A stretch of 64,000 bases of DNA from the NCBI GenBank assembly GCA_017470605.1, contig JAFUYH010000021.1, positions 1-64,000 on the forward strand, written 5' to 3'. A program made the translations under genes and the position numbers. The DNA is from Treponema sp. Lineage in GTDB: Bacteria; Spirochaetota; Spirochaetia; Treponematales; Treponemataceae. Of the stretch, positions 23,784 through 32,756 are shown one piece after another. Within the stretch, counting starts at the first letter, position 1; the number at the start of each line of letters is the position of its first letter. The notes below the pieces were generated by a model. That model was not told the origin of the DNA and did not search any database. It saw only the letters and a program-made list of their open reading frames with translations.

Positions 23784-25709
23784 ATGGTTTATGGATTTAT
23801 TAGAACTGCGTGTGTTAGTCCACGTTTAAAAGTCGCAGATTGTACTTTTAATGCAGAAAATATTATTAAAACAGCAAAGAATGCTGCAAAAAATGGAGCA
23901 TCTATTATTGTTTTTCCAGAGCTCTCAATCACAGGCTACACCTGTGGAGATTTGTTTTTTCAGGAATCACTGCAACGCAAAGCACAAGAAGAGCTTATTT
24001 CAATAATCAAACAAACCTCTAAACTTTCTTCCCTGATATTTGTGGGACTACCTTTTCCTAGAACAGAAGGAATTTATAACTGTGCTGCTGCAATTTATAA
24101 TGGCCAGCTTCTTGCTCTATACGCAAAATCTTTCCTTCCAAACTATGGTGAATTTTATGAACGCCGCCAGTTTACACCTTTCCAGCAAAATATGGAAACT
24201 CAGTTTATCAGCTTCGCTGGTTTTGATAATATTCCTTTTGGAACTGATATTCTGATTCAAGATGAAAACGATCCATCATTAACTATAGCTTGTGAACTGT
24301 GCGAAGATCTCTGGGTTCCGCTACCCCCATCAAGCCGACACGTTTTAGCCGGAGCTACCGTAATTGCAAATCTTTCAGCCGGAAACGAAATTATTGGAAA
24401 AGCAGAATATCGACGCAGCCTTGTGAAATCTCAATCTGCCCGCTCAATTTGTGCTTATCTTTATGCAAATGCCGGAATGGATGAATCTACACAAGACATG
24501 ATTTTTGCAGGACATAATCTGATAGTTGAAAATGGAACAGTCCTTGCAGAATCAAGCTTGTTTTCAAATGAAACTATTTATGCTGATATTGATGTTGAAC
24601 GTATTTGCCAGGAGCGCAGAAAAACAACAAGCTTTGGTTATTCAGCTAATAATTCTTTCTTTATTTCTGATTACACAATTATTTCAATTAACTTAAAAAA
24701 TAACGATAAATTCACACGTTTTATAGATCCACATCCTTTTGTACCTAACGATGAAGAAAAGCGTTCTCAACGCTGTCTGGAAGTAATTACATTACAGTAC
24801 CAGGGACTAGCAAAACGTTTACGTCATATCAAATGTCAATCTGCGGTAATTGGACTTTCCGGAGGTCTTGATTCTACCCTTGCGCTTCTTATTACCTGTC
24901 GTGCCTTTGACAGTGTTGGAATAAGCCGAAAAAAAATCACAGCAATTACAATGCCATGCTTTGGCACTACAGACCGTACCTACAACAATGCTTGTGCGCT
25001 TGCTCATGAATGTGGAGTTACCTTAAAAGAAGTTCGAATTGCCGATTCTGTCAGACAGCATTTTAAAGATATCGGTCAGGATGAAATCGTTCACGATGTA
25101 ACTTATGAAAACTGCCAGGCTCGCGAACGCACTCAGGTGCTCATGGATTATGCAAATAAAACTAATGGAATTGTAATAGGCACGGGCGATCTTTCTGAAC
25201 TGGCACTCGGCTGGTGTACTTATAATGGTGACCACATGTCTATGTATGGAGTTAATTCCTCAATTCCAAAAACACTGGTACGTTATCTTGTTCAGTGGTT
25301 TGCAGATGAAAAAGATTCTGACATACTTCGCGACATTTTGGATACACCAGTTTCACCAGAGCTTTTACCTCCGGCTGATGGTAAAATCTCACAGGCCACA
25401 GAAGATTTAGTTGGCCCTTATGAACTTCACGATTTCTTCCTCTATTACCTTTTAAGATTTGGTTTTTCTCCATCTAAAATACTCTTCCTTGCGGAGCACT
25501 CTGAGCTTAATAAAATTTATGATTCTAAAACTATACTTAAATGGCTCAAGACATTCTATCAACGCTTTTTCAGCCAGCAGTTTAAACGCAGCTGTATGCC
25601 AGATGGAGCAAAAGTTGGAACAATAAACTTGTCTCCAAGAGGAGACTGGCGTATGCCAAGTGATGCAATGGCTTCTGCCTGGCTGGAAGAAATTGCAACT
25701 CTTGAATAA
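23784..25709 (+). CDS. nadE: Glutamine-dependent NAD+ synthase
   Basis: 641 residues in two domains. The N-terminal nitrilase-type glutaminase has Glu46 (VFPELSITGY), Lys115 (AKSFLPNYGEFYE) and Cys173 (CELCEDLWVP). The C-terminal synthetase has the ATP pyrophosphatase loop IGLSGGLDSTLAL, and GTGDLSELALGWCTYNGDHMS. It makes NAD+ from deamido-NAD+ with ammonia from glutamine. Preceded by CAGGTG. No truncation. Confidence 0.95.
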   Translation: MVYGFIRTACVSPRLKVADCTFNAENIIKTAKNAAKNGASIIVFPELSITGYTCGDLFFQESLQRKAQEELISIIKQTSKLSSLIFVGLPFPRTEGIYNCAAAIYNGQLLALYAKSFLPNYGEFYERRQFTPFQQNMETQFISFAGFDNIPFGTDILIQDENDPSLTIACELCEDLWVPLPPSSRHVLAGATVIANLSAGNEIIGKAEYRRSLVKSQSARSICAYLYANAGMDESTQDMIFAGHNLIVENGTVLAESSLFSNETIYADIDVERICQERRKTTSFGYSANNSFFISDYTIISINLKNNDKFTRFIDPHPFVPNDEEKRSQRCLEVITLQYQGLAKRLRHIKCQSAVIGLSGGLDSTLALLITCRAFDSVGISRKKITAITMPCFGTTDRTYNNACALAHECGVTLKEVRIADSVRQHFKDIGQDEIVHDVTYENCQARERTQVLMDYANKTNGIVIGTGDLSELALGWCTYNGDHMSMYGVNSSIPKTLVRYLVQWFADEKDSDILRDILDTPVSPELLPPADGKISQATEDLVGPYELHDFFLYYLLRFGFSPSKILFLAEHSELNKIYDSKTILKWLKTFYQRFFSQQFKRSCMPDGAKVGTINLSPRGDWRMPSDAMASAWLEEIATLE

Positions 25710-25713
25710 AATC

Positions 25714-25730
25714 AACTACCGAACGTTAGT
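25714..25730. promoter_or_regulatory. AACTACCGAACGTTAGT motif upstream of GH43
   Basis: This 17-base partly palindromic sequence lies between nadE and the GH43 gene, ending six bases before the ATG. Nearly the same string occurs at 28465-28482 (end of gyrA) and 39083-39100 (upstream of dnaA). Likely a protein-binding site; nothing links it to a known regulator. Confidence 0.45.
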
Positions 25731-25736
25731 AAGTTT

Positions 25737-27245
25737 ATGAAAACAGCATCTTCCTATATTATTCCTGCAGACTTCCCGGACCCCGACATTATTCGTGTCG
25801 ACGATACCTATTATATGGTAAGTACCACAATGCATTTTATGCCGGGATGTGTAATCCTTCGTTCTTATAATCTTGTTGACTGGGAACACGCCACATATGT
25901 TTACGATGAGCTTGAAGAAACCTCAGGGCAAACTCTCAAAGACAATAAAGGCGTTTACGGAAAAGGCATGTGGGCAGCGTGTCTGCGCTATCATAACAAT
26001 AAATTCTATGTAAGCTTTGTTGCAAACGATACTCATAAGACCTATTTATATACTGCAGACAAAATTGAAGGCCCATGGCATCGTTCCGAAATAAAGGGCT
26101 TCTACCACGATATGTCGCTGCTTTTTGATGATGACGGCAGAATTTACTGCGTAAGCGGAAATATGAATATCACTCTTACAGAAATGGAAGCTGATTTGTC
26201 TGGACCAAAGGCCGGAGGAATCAATAAAGTAATAATCAGCGATAATCCCGAAAATGTGATTTTGGGCTACGAAGGAAGTCATATTTATAAAATAAACGGA
26301 AAATACTACATCTTCTTTATTCATATGCCAAAAGGCAAAATGCGCACTCAGGCCTGCTACGTTTCTGATAAGATTGACGGGCCTTATACTGGTCGCGATG
26401 TTCTTTGCTCAGATTTAGGTGGATGGAAGAGCGGAACCGCCCAGGGTGGGATTGTTCAAACTCCGGACGGCAAATGGTTCTCAATTGTTTTCCAGGACCA
26501 TGGGGCACTTGGCAGAATTCCTGTTTTAGTGCCAGTTCACTTTAAAAATGATTTTCCAGTTTTCGGAACAGATGGAATTGCACCAGAAAAAATAGAAGTC
26601 CCTGATAATCGTCCTGATTATAAATATTCACCACTCTACAGCAATGATTTTACAAATCCCGCCTGGCAGTGGAATCATATTCCGAATAAGCAGCTGATTA
26701 CCAGAGAACCGACCTTACTCACCATAAAGACCGATAAAATCTGCAAAAACGTAGTTCAAGCAGCAAATACCCTTACGCAAAGAACCTTCACAGAGCATTG
26801 TTCAGGAAGCGTAGAAATTGATGTATCAAAACTGAATGAAGGCGACATTGCAGGTCTTTGCGCCCTCGAAGGCGAATACGGCCTTATCGGAATCAAAAAA
26901 GAAAATGGAAAATATAAGCTGATTACAGCGGAACACAAGATTTCATACAGTCCGTGGTCTATGGGTGTTTTTGATGATGAATTACCAGATATTAAATCTG
27001 AAAAAGAGATTGATTGCTCAAAGCTGCGTCTAAAGGCAAGTTTTAATCTGGAGCATAATAAAGAGAATGTTCAGTTTGCATATTTTGATGATAAGAGCGG
27101 CAAATATATTGATTTTAGAGAGGCTGTAAAACTCCGCTACACTCTGGATCAGTTTGTTGGCGTTCGTTTTGCATTATTCTGCTATTCTACAGAAAAAGCT
27201 GGCGGAAGTGCCACTTTTAAGGATTTTGATTTTGACATTCTCTAA
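25737..27245 (+). CDS. Glycoside hydrolase family 43 protein (beta-xylosidase/arabinosidase type)
   Basis: 502 residues. The five-blade propeller begins IIPADFPDPDIIRVDDTYYMVSTT, giving the catalytic base Asp in the FPDPD motif; SLLFDDDGRIYCVSG and ILGYEGSHIYKINGKYY (acid Glu) follow. Residues about 300-500 form the concanavalin-like C-terminal domain of xylosidase-type GH43 enzymes. No signal peptide, so it should act in the cytoplasm on xylo- or arabino-oligosaccharides. The acetyltransferase gene overlaps its 3-prime end. Confidence 0.92.
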   Translation: MKTASSYIIPADFPDPDIIRVDDTYYMVSTTMHFMPGCVILRSYNLVDWEHATYVYDELEETSGQTLKDNKGVYGKGMWAACLRYHNNKFYVSFVANDTHKTYLYTADKIEGPWHRSEIKGFYHDMSLLFDDDGRIYCVSGNMNITLTEMEADLSGPKAGGINKVIISDNPENVILGYEGSHIYKINGKYYIFFIHMPKGKMRTQACYVSDKIDGPYTGRDVLCSDLGGWKSGTAQGGIVQTPDGKWFSIVFQDHGALGRIPVLVPVHFKNDFPVFGTDGIAPEKIEVPDNRPDYKYSPLYSNDFTNPAWQWNHIPNKQLITREPTLLTIKTDKICKNVVQAANTLTQRTFTEHCSGSVEIDVSKLNEGDIAGLCALEGEYGLIGIKKENGKYKLITAEHKISYSPWSMGVFDDELPDIKSEKEIDCSKLRLKASFNLEHNKENVQFAYFDDKSGKYIDFREAVKLRYTLDQFVGVRFALFCYSTEKAGGSATFKDFDFDIL

Positions 27246-27726
27246 AGCAAACATAAATCAACTGGATAAAATATTCGAATTGTACTCTGCAGCAATTGAA
27301 AATATGGAAATACAGGGAATCCACCAGTGGGATGAAATATATCCAGACAAAGAGATTCTACGCCAGGATATAAGCAGAAATCAAATGTTTATTGGAGAAA
27401 AGGATAATAAAATAGCCGTCTGCTTTGTTTTGAATGAAGAACGTGATGAAGAATACAACAATGCCAGCTGGATATGTCCGGATGCCAGATTCTGTATAAT
27501 TCACAGGCTTTGTGTAAATCCACTCTTCCAGAATCAAGGAATTGCAGGGCAAACCATGGAATATATTGAAGACCTTTGCAATAATCTTGGATATGACTCA
27601 ATTCGCCTGGATTGCTTTACAGAAAATCCATATTCCCGAAAACTATATGATAAAGCCGGATATACAGTCACAGGATATGCAGACTGGCGTAAAGGCCGCT
27701 TTGAACTGCGGGAAAAGAAGATATAA
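27232..27726 (+). CDS. GNAT family N-acetyltransferase
   Basis: About 164 residues. The acetyl-CoA-binding loop is RLCVNPLFQNQGIAGQTMEYIE and the C-terminal LDCFTENPYSRKLYDKAGY is standard GNAT. No ATG fits the family start: the frame opens inside the GH43 gene, and TTG at 27232 or 27226, after AAGGA at 27219, is the likely start, giving translational coupling by a short overlap. Substrate unknown. Confidence 0.8.
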   Translation: MTFSKANINQLDKIFELYSAAIENMEIQGIHQWDEIYPDKEILRQDISRNQMFIGEKDNKIAVCFVLNEERDEEYNNASWICPDARFCIIHRLCVNPLFQNQGIAGQTMEYIEDLCNNLGYDSIRLDCFTENPYSRKLYDKAGYTVTGYADWRKGRFELREKKI

Positions 27727-27758
27727 TCGATAACTCGCGTATTTGATAATCATTATGG

Positions 27759-27816
27759 CACAATCTGTTGTCATTCCCACACAATCTGTTGTCATTTCCG
27801 CGCTTGACCCGGAAAT
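27759..27816. repeat. Direct repeat plus 9-5-9 hairpin
   Basis: CACAATCTGTTGTCATT occurs twice, 21 bases apart (27759 and 27780). The second copy runs into a 23-bp hairpin with arms ATTTCCGCG and CCCGGAAAT around CTTGA (27794-27816, one mismatch). Confidence 0.65.
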
Positions 27817-28025
27817 ATAACTTATATCCGCCAAAAATAAATAAATTGCTAAAAAAATTACAGTTTCTCTGACATACATTTTTTTCATCAGAAAAAAAAC
27901 TCACCACATAATAATATATTCAGTTCGCATCTATTAATTCATCACTAACAAACGTTCATATATTTTTTAATTACCTATCGTTTATTAGTTTTTAAAGTTA
28001 ACAACCGTTTGTCAGTTTAAAACCT

Positions 28026-28041
28026 TGTTTCACGTGGAACA
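28026..28041. promoter_or_regulatory. parS site 1 (canonical)
   Basis: TGTTTCACGTGGAACA; its reverse complement is TGTTCCACGTGAAACA, an exact match to the bacterial parS consensus bound by ParB. It is the first of four such sites in 285 bases. Confidence 0.88.
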
Positions 28042-28076
28042 AACTATTTTCAAACATTATCAAATTCAAATCTTTT

Positions 28077-28092
28077 TGTTTCACATGAAACA
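28077..28092. promoter_or_regulatory. parS site 2
   Basis: TGTTTCACATGAAACA, one base from the consensus (CACATG for CACGTG at the centre). Confidence 0.75.
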
Positions 28093-28146
28093 TATAAAAA
28101 GCCGTACTACCCTTCACTTCTTTTATCACCATCCACACAATCACAA

Positions 28147-28162
28147 TGTTTCACATGAAACA
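28147..28162. promoter_or_regulatory. parS site 3
   Basis: TGTTTCACATGAAACA, identical to site 2 and immediately before the DnaA-box cluster. Confidence 0.75.
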
Positions 28163-28167
28163 GTTAG

Positions 28168-28262
28168 TTTTCCACAGTTCCCACATAGTTATCCACAAAG
28201 AAAGAAAAAACTTACTATCCTAAATATCCTTATTGTGGATAACTTGTTAATATTGTGGATTT
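28168..28262. other. DnaA-box cluster (accessory or alternative origin site)
   Basis: TTTTCCACA (28168-28176), perfect TTATCCACA (28189-28197), perfect TGTGGATAA on the other strand (28234-28242) and TGTGGATTT (28254-28262) occur within 95 bases in AT-rich DNA. The cluster sits between parS sites 3 and 4, about 11 kb from dnaA. It could be a DnaA titration site, a second origin element or the true origin. The spacer 27727-28480 has no gene I can support. Confidence 0.75.
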
Positions 28263-28293
28263 CTTTTTAAGTTATTTATCTGCCTATTTAGTT

Positions 28294-28309
28294 CGTTTCA
28301 CATGAAACA
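28294..28309. promoter_or_regulatory. parS site 4
   Basis: CGTTTCACATGAAACA, two bases from consensus, closing the group beside the gyrA terminator. Confidence 0.7.
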
Positions 28310-28311
28310 TT

Positions 28312-28347
28312 TAAAACAAAAAAGCTGACCGAAAGAATCCGGTCAGC
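28312..28347 (-). terminator. Rho-independent terminator downstream of gyrA
   Basis: On the minus strand GCTGACCG pairs with CGGTCAGC (28324-28347) and is followed by six T. It lies about 135 bases past the gyrA stop. Confidence 0.8.
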
Positions 28348-28464
28348 CCTTGCCTGATGTATATAGACACCCTTGAACTAAGCATTAATAATATAGTTCT
28401 TACCCTTGTCTTTTATTATCATTCAATTTATAAAGTTTGTCAACCCAAATCAAAGAAAATAAAC

Positions 28465-28482
28465 AACTACCGAACGTTAGTT
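28465..28482. promoter_or_regulatory. AACTACCGAACGTTAGTT motif at gyrA 3-prime end
   Basis: Overlaps the gyrA stop codon. Same motif as at 25714 and 39083; a weaker variant AACAACCGTTTGTCAGTT lies at about 28000-28018. Confidence 0.45.
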
Positions 28483-31003
28483 AATTATCATCTTCATCTT
28501 TCTCCTGAACTTTATCAAGTCCTACAAGATAATCCGGCTCCGTAACTTTTACAACGTTCACACCAGAAGCACCGCTACCCTGCTCTTTAATGTCACTGGC
28601 TTTAACGCGTAAAGTTTTACCCTGACTTGTCATACAAACGATTTCATCTTTTTCCTGAACGTTTAACGCTCCAATGATTTCACCTTTTGCTTCGGTATTT
28701 CCAAATACTCTCTGACCACCAGTTCCACGGCCATGAACAGAATAAAGTTCAAAAGAAATCCTCTTTCCAACACCTTTTTCCGTCATAAGAATCATACTTG
28801 CATCTGGTTCAACTTTTACTGCAGCGGCAATTTCATCACCTTCAGAAAGCTTCATTCCCTTTATACCGCAGCTTGCACGTCCCATAGAACGTACAGAATC
28901 TTCCGTAATACGCAGACCTTTTCCCCGGCGAGAAATCAACATTACTTCTGAATTACCTGTTGTAGGAATTGCACTAATCAGTTTATCACCGTCATTCAAT
29001 TTGATTCCAATAATTCCTTTTGTTCTAGCATTTGCAAATTCTGTTGAACGAACTTTCTTTACAACACCCTTTGCTGTCGTCATAAAGAGATACAAATCAT
29101 CAGAGAATTCTTTTATTGAAACAATTGTTGTTATTTCTTCATCAGCAGTTACCTGCAGCAATCCTTTTATATTTGCGCCGCGGCTTGTTTTTTCTGCTTC
29201 TGGAATTTCATGTATGCGCACCCAGTAAGCACGGCCTAAGTTAGTTATGAATAACAAATGTTCCTTTGTTGAACCAATAAACAACTGATTAATATAGTCA
29301 TTTTCAAGAAGAGCCGTACTATTACTTCCGGTACCTCCCCTACCCTGCTTTTTGTATTTTGATACAGAAACACGTTTGATATAACCAAGACGGGAAATCA
29401 TAACAACCATGTCTTCATCTTTTATCATATCCTCTACATTAATCTGTTCAACTTCATTTGCAACAATTTCTGTACGGCGGTCATCGCCATACTTTTCTGC
29501 AAGGCCGCGGGTTTCATCCTTAATCAGATTAAGAATCTTGTTGTGGTCTGCAAGAAGGCCTTCTAAGTAATCAATGAGAGCCTGAAGCTCTTTAATTTCT
29601 TTCTGAAGATCTTCAATGAGCAAATGTGTGAGGCGCTTAAGCTGCATATCAACAATTGCCTGTGCCTGCTCATCATCAAAATTAAAGCGCTTTTCAAGCT
29701 TGAGCTTTGCATCCTCAGTATTTTCAGAAGACTTGATAATCTGGATAACTTCATCAATATTATTGATTGCAGTAATCAGGGCTTCCAAAATATGCATTCG
29801 GTGTTTTGCAACCTTGAGGTCGTAAATTGTACGTCGGGTAATAACTTCATCGCGGTGGTTTACAAAGTGCTGAATCAGCTGCTTAAGAGTCAAAACTTCC
29901 GGCTTAAGATATGTTGCCGGCAAGGTAAGCATGCCAGGTTCATCATAACGAGGAGCAGCTCCTTCTTTTACCTGAGGAACAAGAGCAAGATTAATTACAC
30001 CAAAGTTTGACTGCAAATCTGTTTTTGCAAAAAGCTGATTAAGAACAATCTTTGTGATTGCACCTTTTTTCAAATCAACTACAAGGCGCATACCAGAGCG
30101 GTCAGAAGATTCATCGTTGGCATTAACTACACCGTCAATCTGCTTATCACGGACAAGCTCCTTAATGCGGCGGATAATGTTTGTTGTATTTACACCATAA
30201 GGAACTTCTGTAAATACGATAGATTCGCGGCCATGCTTGTCTGTTTCGATTGTAAACTTAGAACGGATAACGATTTTACCGCGTCCTGTTGTGTAGGCTT
30301 TTTTGATTCCAGCTGTACCGTAGATGATACCGCCGGTCGGGAAATCCGGTCCCTTGATATATTTCATCAATCCTTCAACAGAAATCTCCGGGTCTTCAAT
30401 ATAAGCACAGATTGCGTCGGCTACTTCGCGCAGGTTGTGGGTTGGCATATTTGTGGCCATTCCAACGGCAATACCTGTTGTACCGTTACAAAGCAGGAAT
30501 GGAAACTTTGAAGGAAGAACTGCAGGCTCGTCGCAGGTATCATCAAAGTTGCGGATCATATCTACAGTATTTTTGTTGATGTCGCTGGTCATCTCTTCGG
30601 TGATTTTTGACATCTTGGCCTCGGTGTATCGGTAGGCAGCCGGAGGGTCACCGGCAATTGTACCAAAGTTTCCCTGAGGAGTTACTGTTGTATAGCGCTG
30701 GGCAAAATCCTGTCCAAGACGAACAAGGGCATCATATACAGAAGCGTCTCCGTGTGGATGGTAGTGTCCCAAAACTTCACCAACGATGGTAGCACATTTC
30801 TTTGTTTTTCCACCGCTTGCAAGATGAAGGGTATCCATGGCGTACATAATACGTCTGTGAACAGGTTTAAGACCATCACGAACATCCGGCAAAGCGCGCT
30901 GTACAATTACAGACATTGAGTAGTCAATATAGGCCTGTTTAACCTCATCCTCAATCGGAATTTTAATTAGAGAGCCACCTTCGGCTGTTTTGATTTCTTC
31001 CAT
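28481..31003 (-). CDS. gyrA: DNA gyrase subunit A
   Basis: 840 residues, full length. Catalytic Tyr126 lies in AAYRYTEAKMS. The quinolone-resistance region reads HYHPHGDASVYDALVRLGQ: Ala87 stands at the E. coli Ser83 position and Asp91 at Asp87. The C-terminal wheel has six-blade repeats and a degenerate GyrA box (KKQGRGGTG), ending in an acidic tail. With GyrB it introduces negative supercoils. It is on the minus strand, leading away from the origin. gyrB lies 6 kb upstream, separated by an accessory island, so the two are not one operon here. Confidence 0.97.
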   Translation of the reverse strand: MEEIKTAEGGSLIKIPIEDEVKQAYIDYSMSVIVQRALPDVRDGLKPVHRRIMYAMDTLHLASGGKTKKCATIVGEVLGHYHPHGDASVYDALVRLGQDFAQRYTTVTPQGNFGTIAGDPPAAYRYTEAKMSKITEEMTSDINKNTVDMIRNFDDTCDEPAVLPSKFPFLLCNGTTGIAVGMATNMPTHNLREVADAICAYIEDPEISVEGLMKYIKGPDFPTGGIIYGTAGIKKAYTTGRGKIVIRSKFTIETDKHGRESIVFTEVPYGVNTTNIIRRIKELVRDKQIDGVVNANDESSDRSGMRLVVDLKKGAITKIVLNQLFAKTDLQSNFGVINLALVPQVKEGAAPRYDEPGMLTLPATYLKPEVLTLKQLIQHFVNHRDEVITRRTIYDLKVAKHRMHILEALITAINNIDEVIQIIKSSENTEDAKLKLEKRFNFDDEQAQAIVDMQLKRLTHLLIEDLQKEIKELQALIDYLEGLLADHNKILNLIKDETRGLAEKYGDDRRTEIVANEVEQINVEDMIKDEDMVVMISRLGYIKRVSVSKYKKQGRGGTGSNSTALLENDYINQLFIGSTKEHLLFITNLGRAYWVRIHEIPEAEKTSRGANIKGLLQVTADEEITTIVSIKEFSDDLYLFMTTAKGVVKKVRSTEFANARTKGIIGIKLNDGDKLISAIPTTGNSEVMLISRRGKGLRITEDSVRSMGRASCGIKGMKLSEGDEIAAAVKVEPDASMILMTEKGVGKRISFELYSVHGRGTGGQRVFGNTEAKGEIIGALNVQEKDEIVCMTSQGKTLRVKASDIKEQGSGASGVNVVKVTEPDYLVGLDKVQEKDEDDN

Positions 31004-31020
31004 TGTTGCTATCCTGTGCG

Positions 31021-31045
31021 GCGGTTGAGCTTGTCGAAACCACCT
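31021..31045. repeat. 25-bp palindrome, TTGAGC/TCGAAA family
   Basis: GGCGGTTGAG-CTTGT-CGAAACCACC lies 18 bases upstream of gyrA. The same family occurs at 55857 and 55896, and inside the terminator at 21775. Confidence 0.65.
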
Positions 31046-31085
31046 TTACTTGATTAATTATACTATTATAGCACTTTTTGGAGAT

Positions 31086-31493
31086 TTAGTCTTTAACTGT
31101 CGTAACTAATACTTGGTAGTTTATAGGATTTATTACTGCAATCTGAAATTCATCTTCGTAAATGATTTCGCCGGGAATTTCTCCTGTTTCTGATTTATAA
31201 AGCTGGATTCCGTACTTTCTGCACATCTGACGGTAAAAAGTAAGCTGATTCCAGATATCCCTACCCTGCTCTGTATCTTTGAACCAGGTAATAGCATGGT
31301 CTGGATTTCCATCTTTGTAAAATGGCGGAACCGGCAGAACTTTTTCAAAATATTCCCGCTGCTTCCAGTATTCAGCAGTTTCTTCTTCTGTGAGAGTTTT
31401 TGAATCAACAAGTTTGCCTACAGTCGTAAAAATGCCGCGCGGCTGCTGGGTAAGATATGCAAGGTCTGAAGTGTGTACACGGAAATATTTCAT
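31086..31493 (-). CDS. Conserved hypothetical protein
   Basis: 135 residues, no signal peptide or membrane segment. The start MKYFRVHTSDLAYLTQQPRGIFT and the run VLPVPPFYKDGNP then ITWFKDTEQG look like a conserved small cytoplasmic family seen in Firmicutes and spirochaetes; I do not know a function. It ends 80 bases before gyrA starts on the same strand and may share its transcript. ORF length, a plausible codon pattern and family-like motifs support it as a gene. Confidence 0.7.
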   Translation of the reverse strand: MKYFRVHTSDLAYLTQQPRGIFTTVGKLVDSKTLTEEETAEYWKQREYFEKVLPVPPFYKDGNPDHAITWFKDTEQGRDIWNQLTFYRQMCRKYGIQLYKSETGEIPGEIIYEDEFQIAVINPINYQVLVTTVKD

Positions 31494-31532
31494 ATAAAAA
31501 ATCTAACACAGTAATTTTATTGATTCAATAAT

Positions 31533-32189
31533 CTACCTTAAACTTCTGGCATTCAGCACACGAGGACGGTTGTATCTTTGAATCAGTATAAAAGGAACGT
31601 TTGTGAGCGCAAAAATTATGCACAGAATAAGGAGCAGCGGAAAATGCTCAAAGTCTTTTGCCATTATAAGAGGCAGAAAACTCATGACAAAAATAAGTTC
31701 ATGGACTATCTCTGACTGGGTGATATTCAACATGAGTCTTTCTTTTGAAAACTTTTCTGATGAAAAAAGGCTTCTGTCATAAGTAGAAACACGATTCTTC
31801 CACTTTTTCAGATTGATTTTCTTGCAGAGCTTTTTTTCCCATTCGTGCTGCCTAAACCACCATGAATTGTAATAATCTTTTCTGCGGCTTACAAGAAAAG
31901 TGATGAGTGCACAAATGGGCGGTGTAAAATGAAAAATCAAAAACTGAAAAGCAACAAAAGCCGAAAAAAAGTAGCCCCAGAAAATCCATGTAGGTAAAGC
32001 ATCAGATTCCGAACTTCTTTCTACGCTAACAAGTCCTGCTACATCACTAGAATCCACATTCACAGTCATTCCATACGTTCTATACTCTACACGAAAAACA
32101 AAAAAAAGAACTCCGCTTAAAATCAAAATAGCGAGCAGTAAAAAAGGTGTAAAGTTTGGTCGTGTTTTTTGCTTGATGGATTCAGCCAT
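31533..32189 (-). CDS. Hypothetical membrane protein
   Basis: 218 residues with about four hydrophobic helices: FLLLAILILSGVLFFVF near residue 20, WGYFFSAFVAFQFLIFHF, ICALITFLV, and a C-terminal pair LIFVMSFLPLIMA and LLLILCIIFALTNVPFIL. A basic loop (RRKDYYNSWWFRQHEWEKKLCKKI) lies between. No known family recognised. It is 39 bases upstream of the small conserved gene on the same strand. Confidence 0.6.
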   Translation of the reverse strand: MAESIKQKTRPNFTPFLLLAILILSGVLFFVFRVEYRTYGMTVNVDSSDVAGLVSVERSSESDALPTWIFWGYFFSAFVAFQFLIFHFTPPICALITFLVSRRKDYYNSWWFRQHEWEKKLCKKINLKKWKNRVSTYDRSLFSSEKFSKERLMLNITQSEIVHELIFVMSFLPLIMAKDFEHFPLLLILCIIFALTNVPFILIQRYNRPRVLNARSLR

Positions 32190-32287
32190 AAAAATATGAT
32201 ACTAGATAAAACTGACTTCCTCAATAAATTTTTTAAATGGCTTATTATTATTAATCTTTCATAATTCTATATTTATTAATTTTTTTA

Positions 32288-32327
32288 TTGACATATACAT
32301 CTATCATATTTATCATTATTTTGATAG
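32288..32327 (+). promoter_or_regulatory. Promoter with overlapping operator for the VapBC-type operon
   Basis: TTGACA (32288-32293), 17-base spacer, TATCAT (32311-32316). An inverted repeat CTATCA (32301-32306)/TGATAG (32322-32327) straddles the -10 box, as expected for antitoxin autoregulation. Confidence 0.65.
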
Positions 32328-32375
32328 ATAATTTTAATGGCATCTATGTTGTACCGCTGGCGATAGGAGATTTAT

Positions 32376-32756
32376 ATGTACGACACTTTAACTGCGACAA
32401 AAATGCTCAAAAGCTTTGTGCCAATCAGCCGCTTTAATAAGGGTGAGGCTGGCAAAATTATTGAGGAAGTAAAAAGAGACGGAATCAAGGTGATTGTAAA
32501 AAATAATGCGCCAGAATGCGTGATGATTACCGTTGAAGATTATGACCGCCTTGTTGAAGAATCTAAGCGGGTTGTGAATCCACCGCAGACTCCCGAGCAG
32601 GAAAAACGCCGTAAGGAATTTATTGCAAGAATCCGCCAGAATGTTACTCCGCCTACTCCGGCAACTAGAAAGCTGGCAGATGTCATAAAAGAAATTGGAC
32701 CTATTGATATAGACGAAGAAGCCGTAAATGAATTGCGAAGGGTGAGCATGATATGA
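32376..32756 (+). CDS. Antitoxin of the Phd/YefM type
   Basis: 126 residues. The N-terminal VPISRFNKGEAGKIIEEVKRDG and VIVKNNAPECVMITVEDYDRL form the Phd/YefM DNA-binding fold; the Pro-rich C-terminal tail should wrap and inhibit the toxin. AGGAG precedes the ATG. Its stop overlaps the toxin start (ATGA), the usual coupling. It probably represses its own promoter through the inverted repeat just upstream. Confidence 0.87.
   Translation: MYDTLTATKMLKSFVPISRFNKGEAGKIIEEVKRDGIKVIVKNNAPECVMITVEDYDRLVEESKRVVNPPQTPEQEKRRKEFIARIRQNVTPPTPATRKLADVIKEIGPIDIDEEAVNELRRVSMI

Noticed and set aside
27643-27907. Minus-strand frames of 79-81 codons after the acetyltransferase
   Set aside because: They cover the direct repeat and hairpin; repeated NDNRLCGNDNRLC strings come from the DNA repeat.
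28025-28270. 81-codon plus-strand frame in the parS spacer
   Set aside because: Its codons are the parS and DnaA-box sequences; no coding signal.
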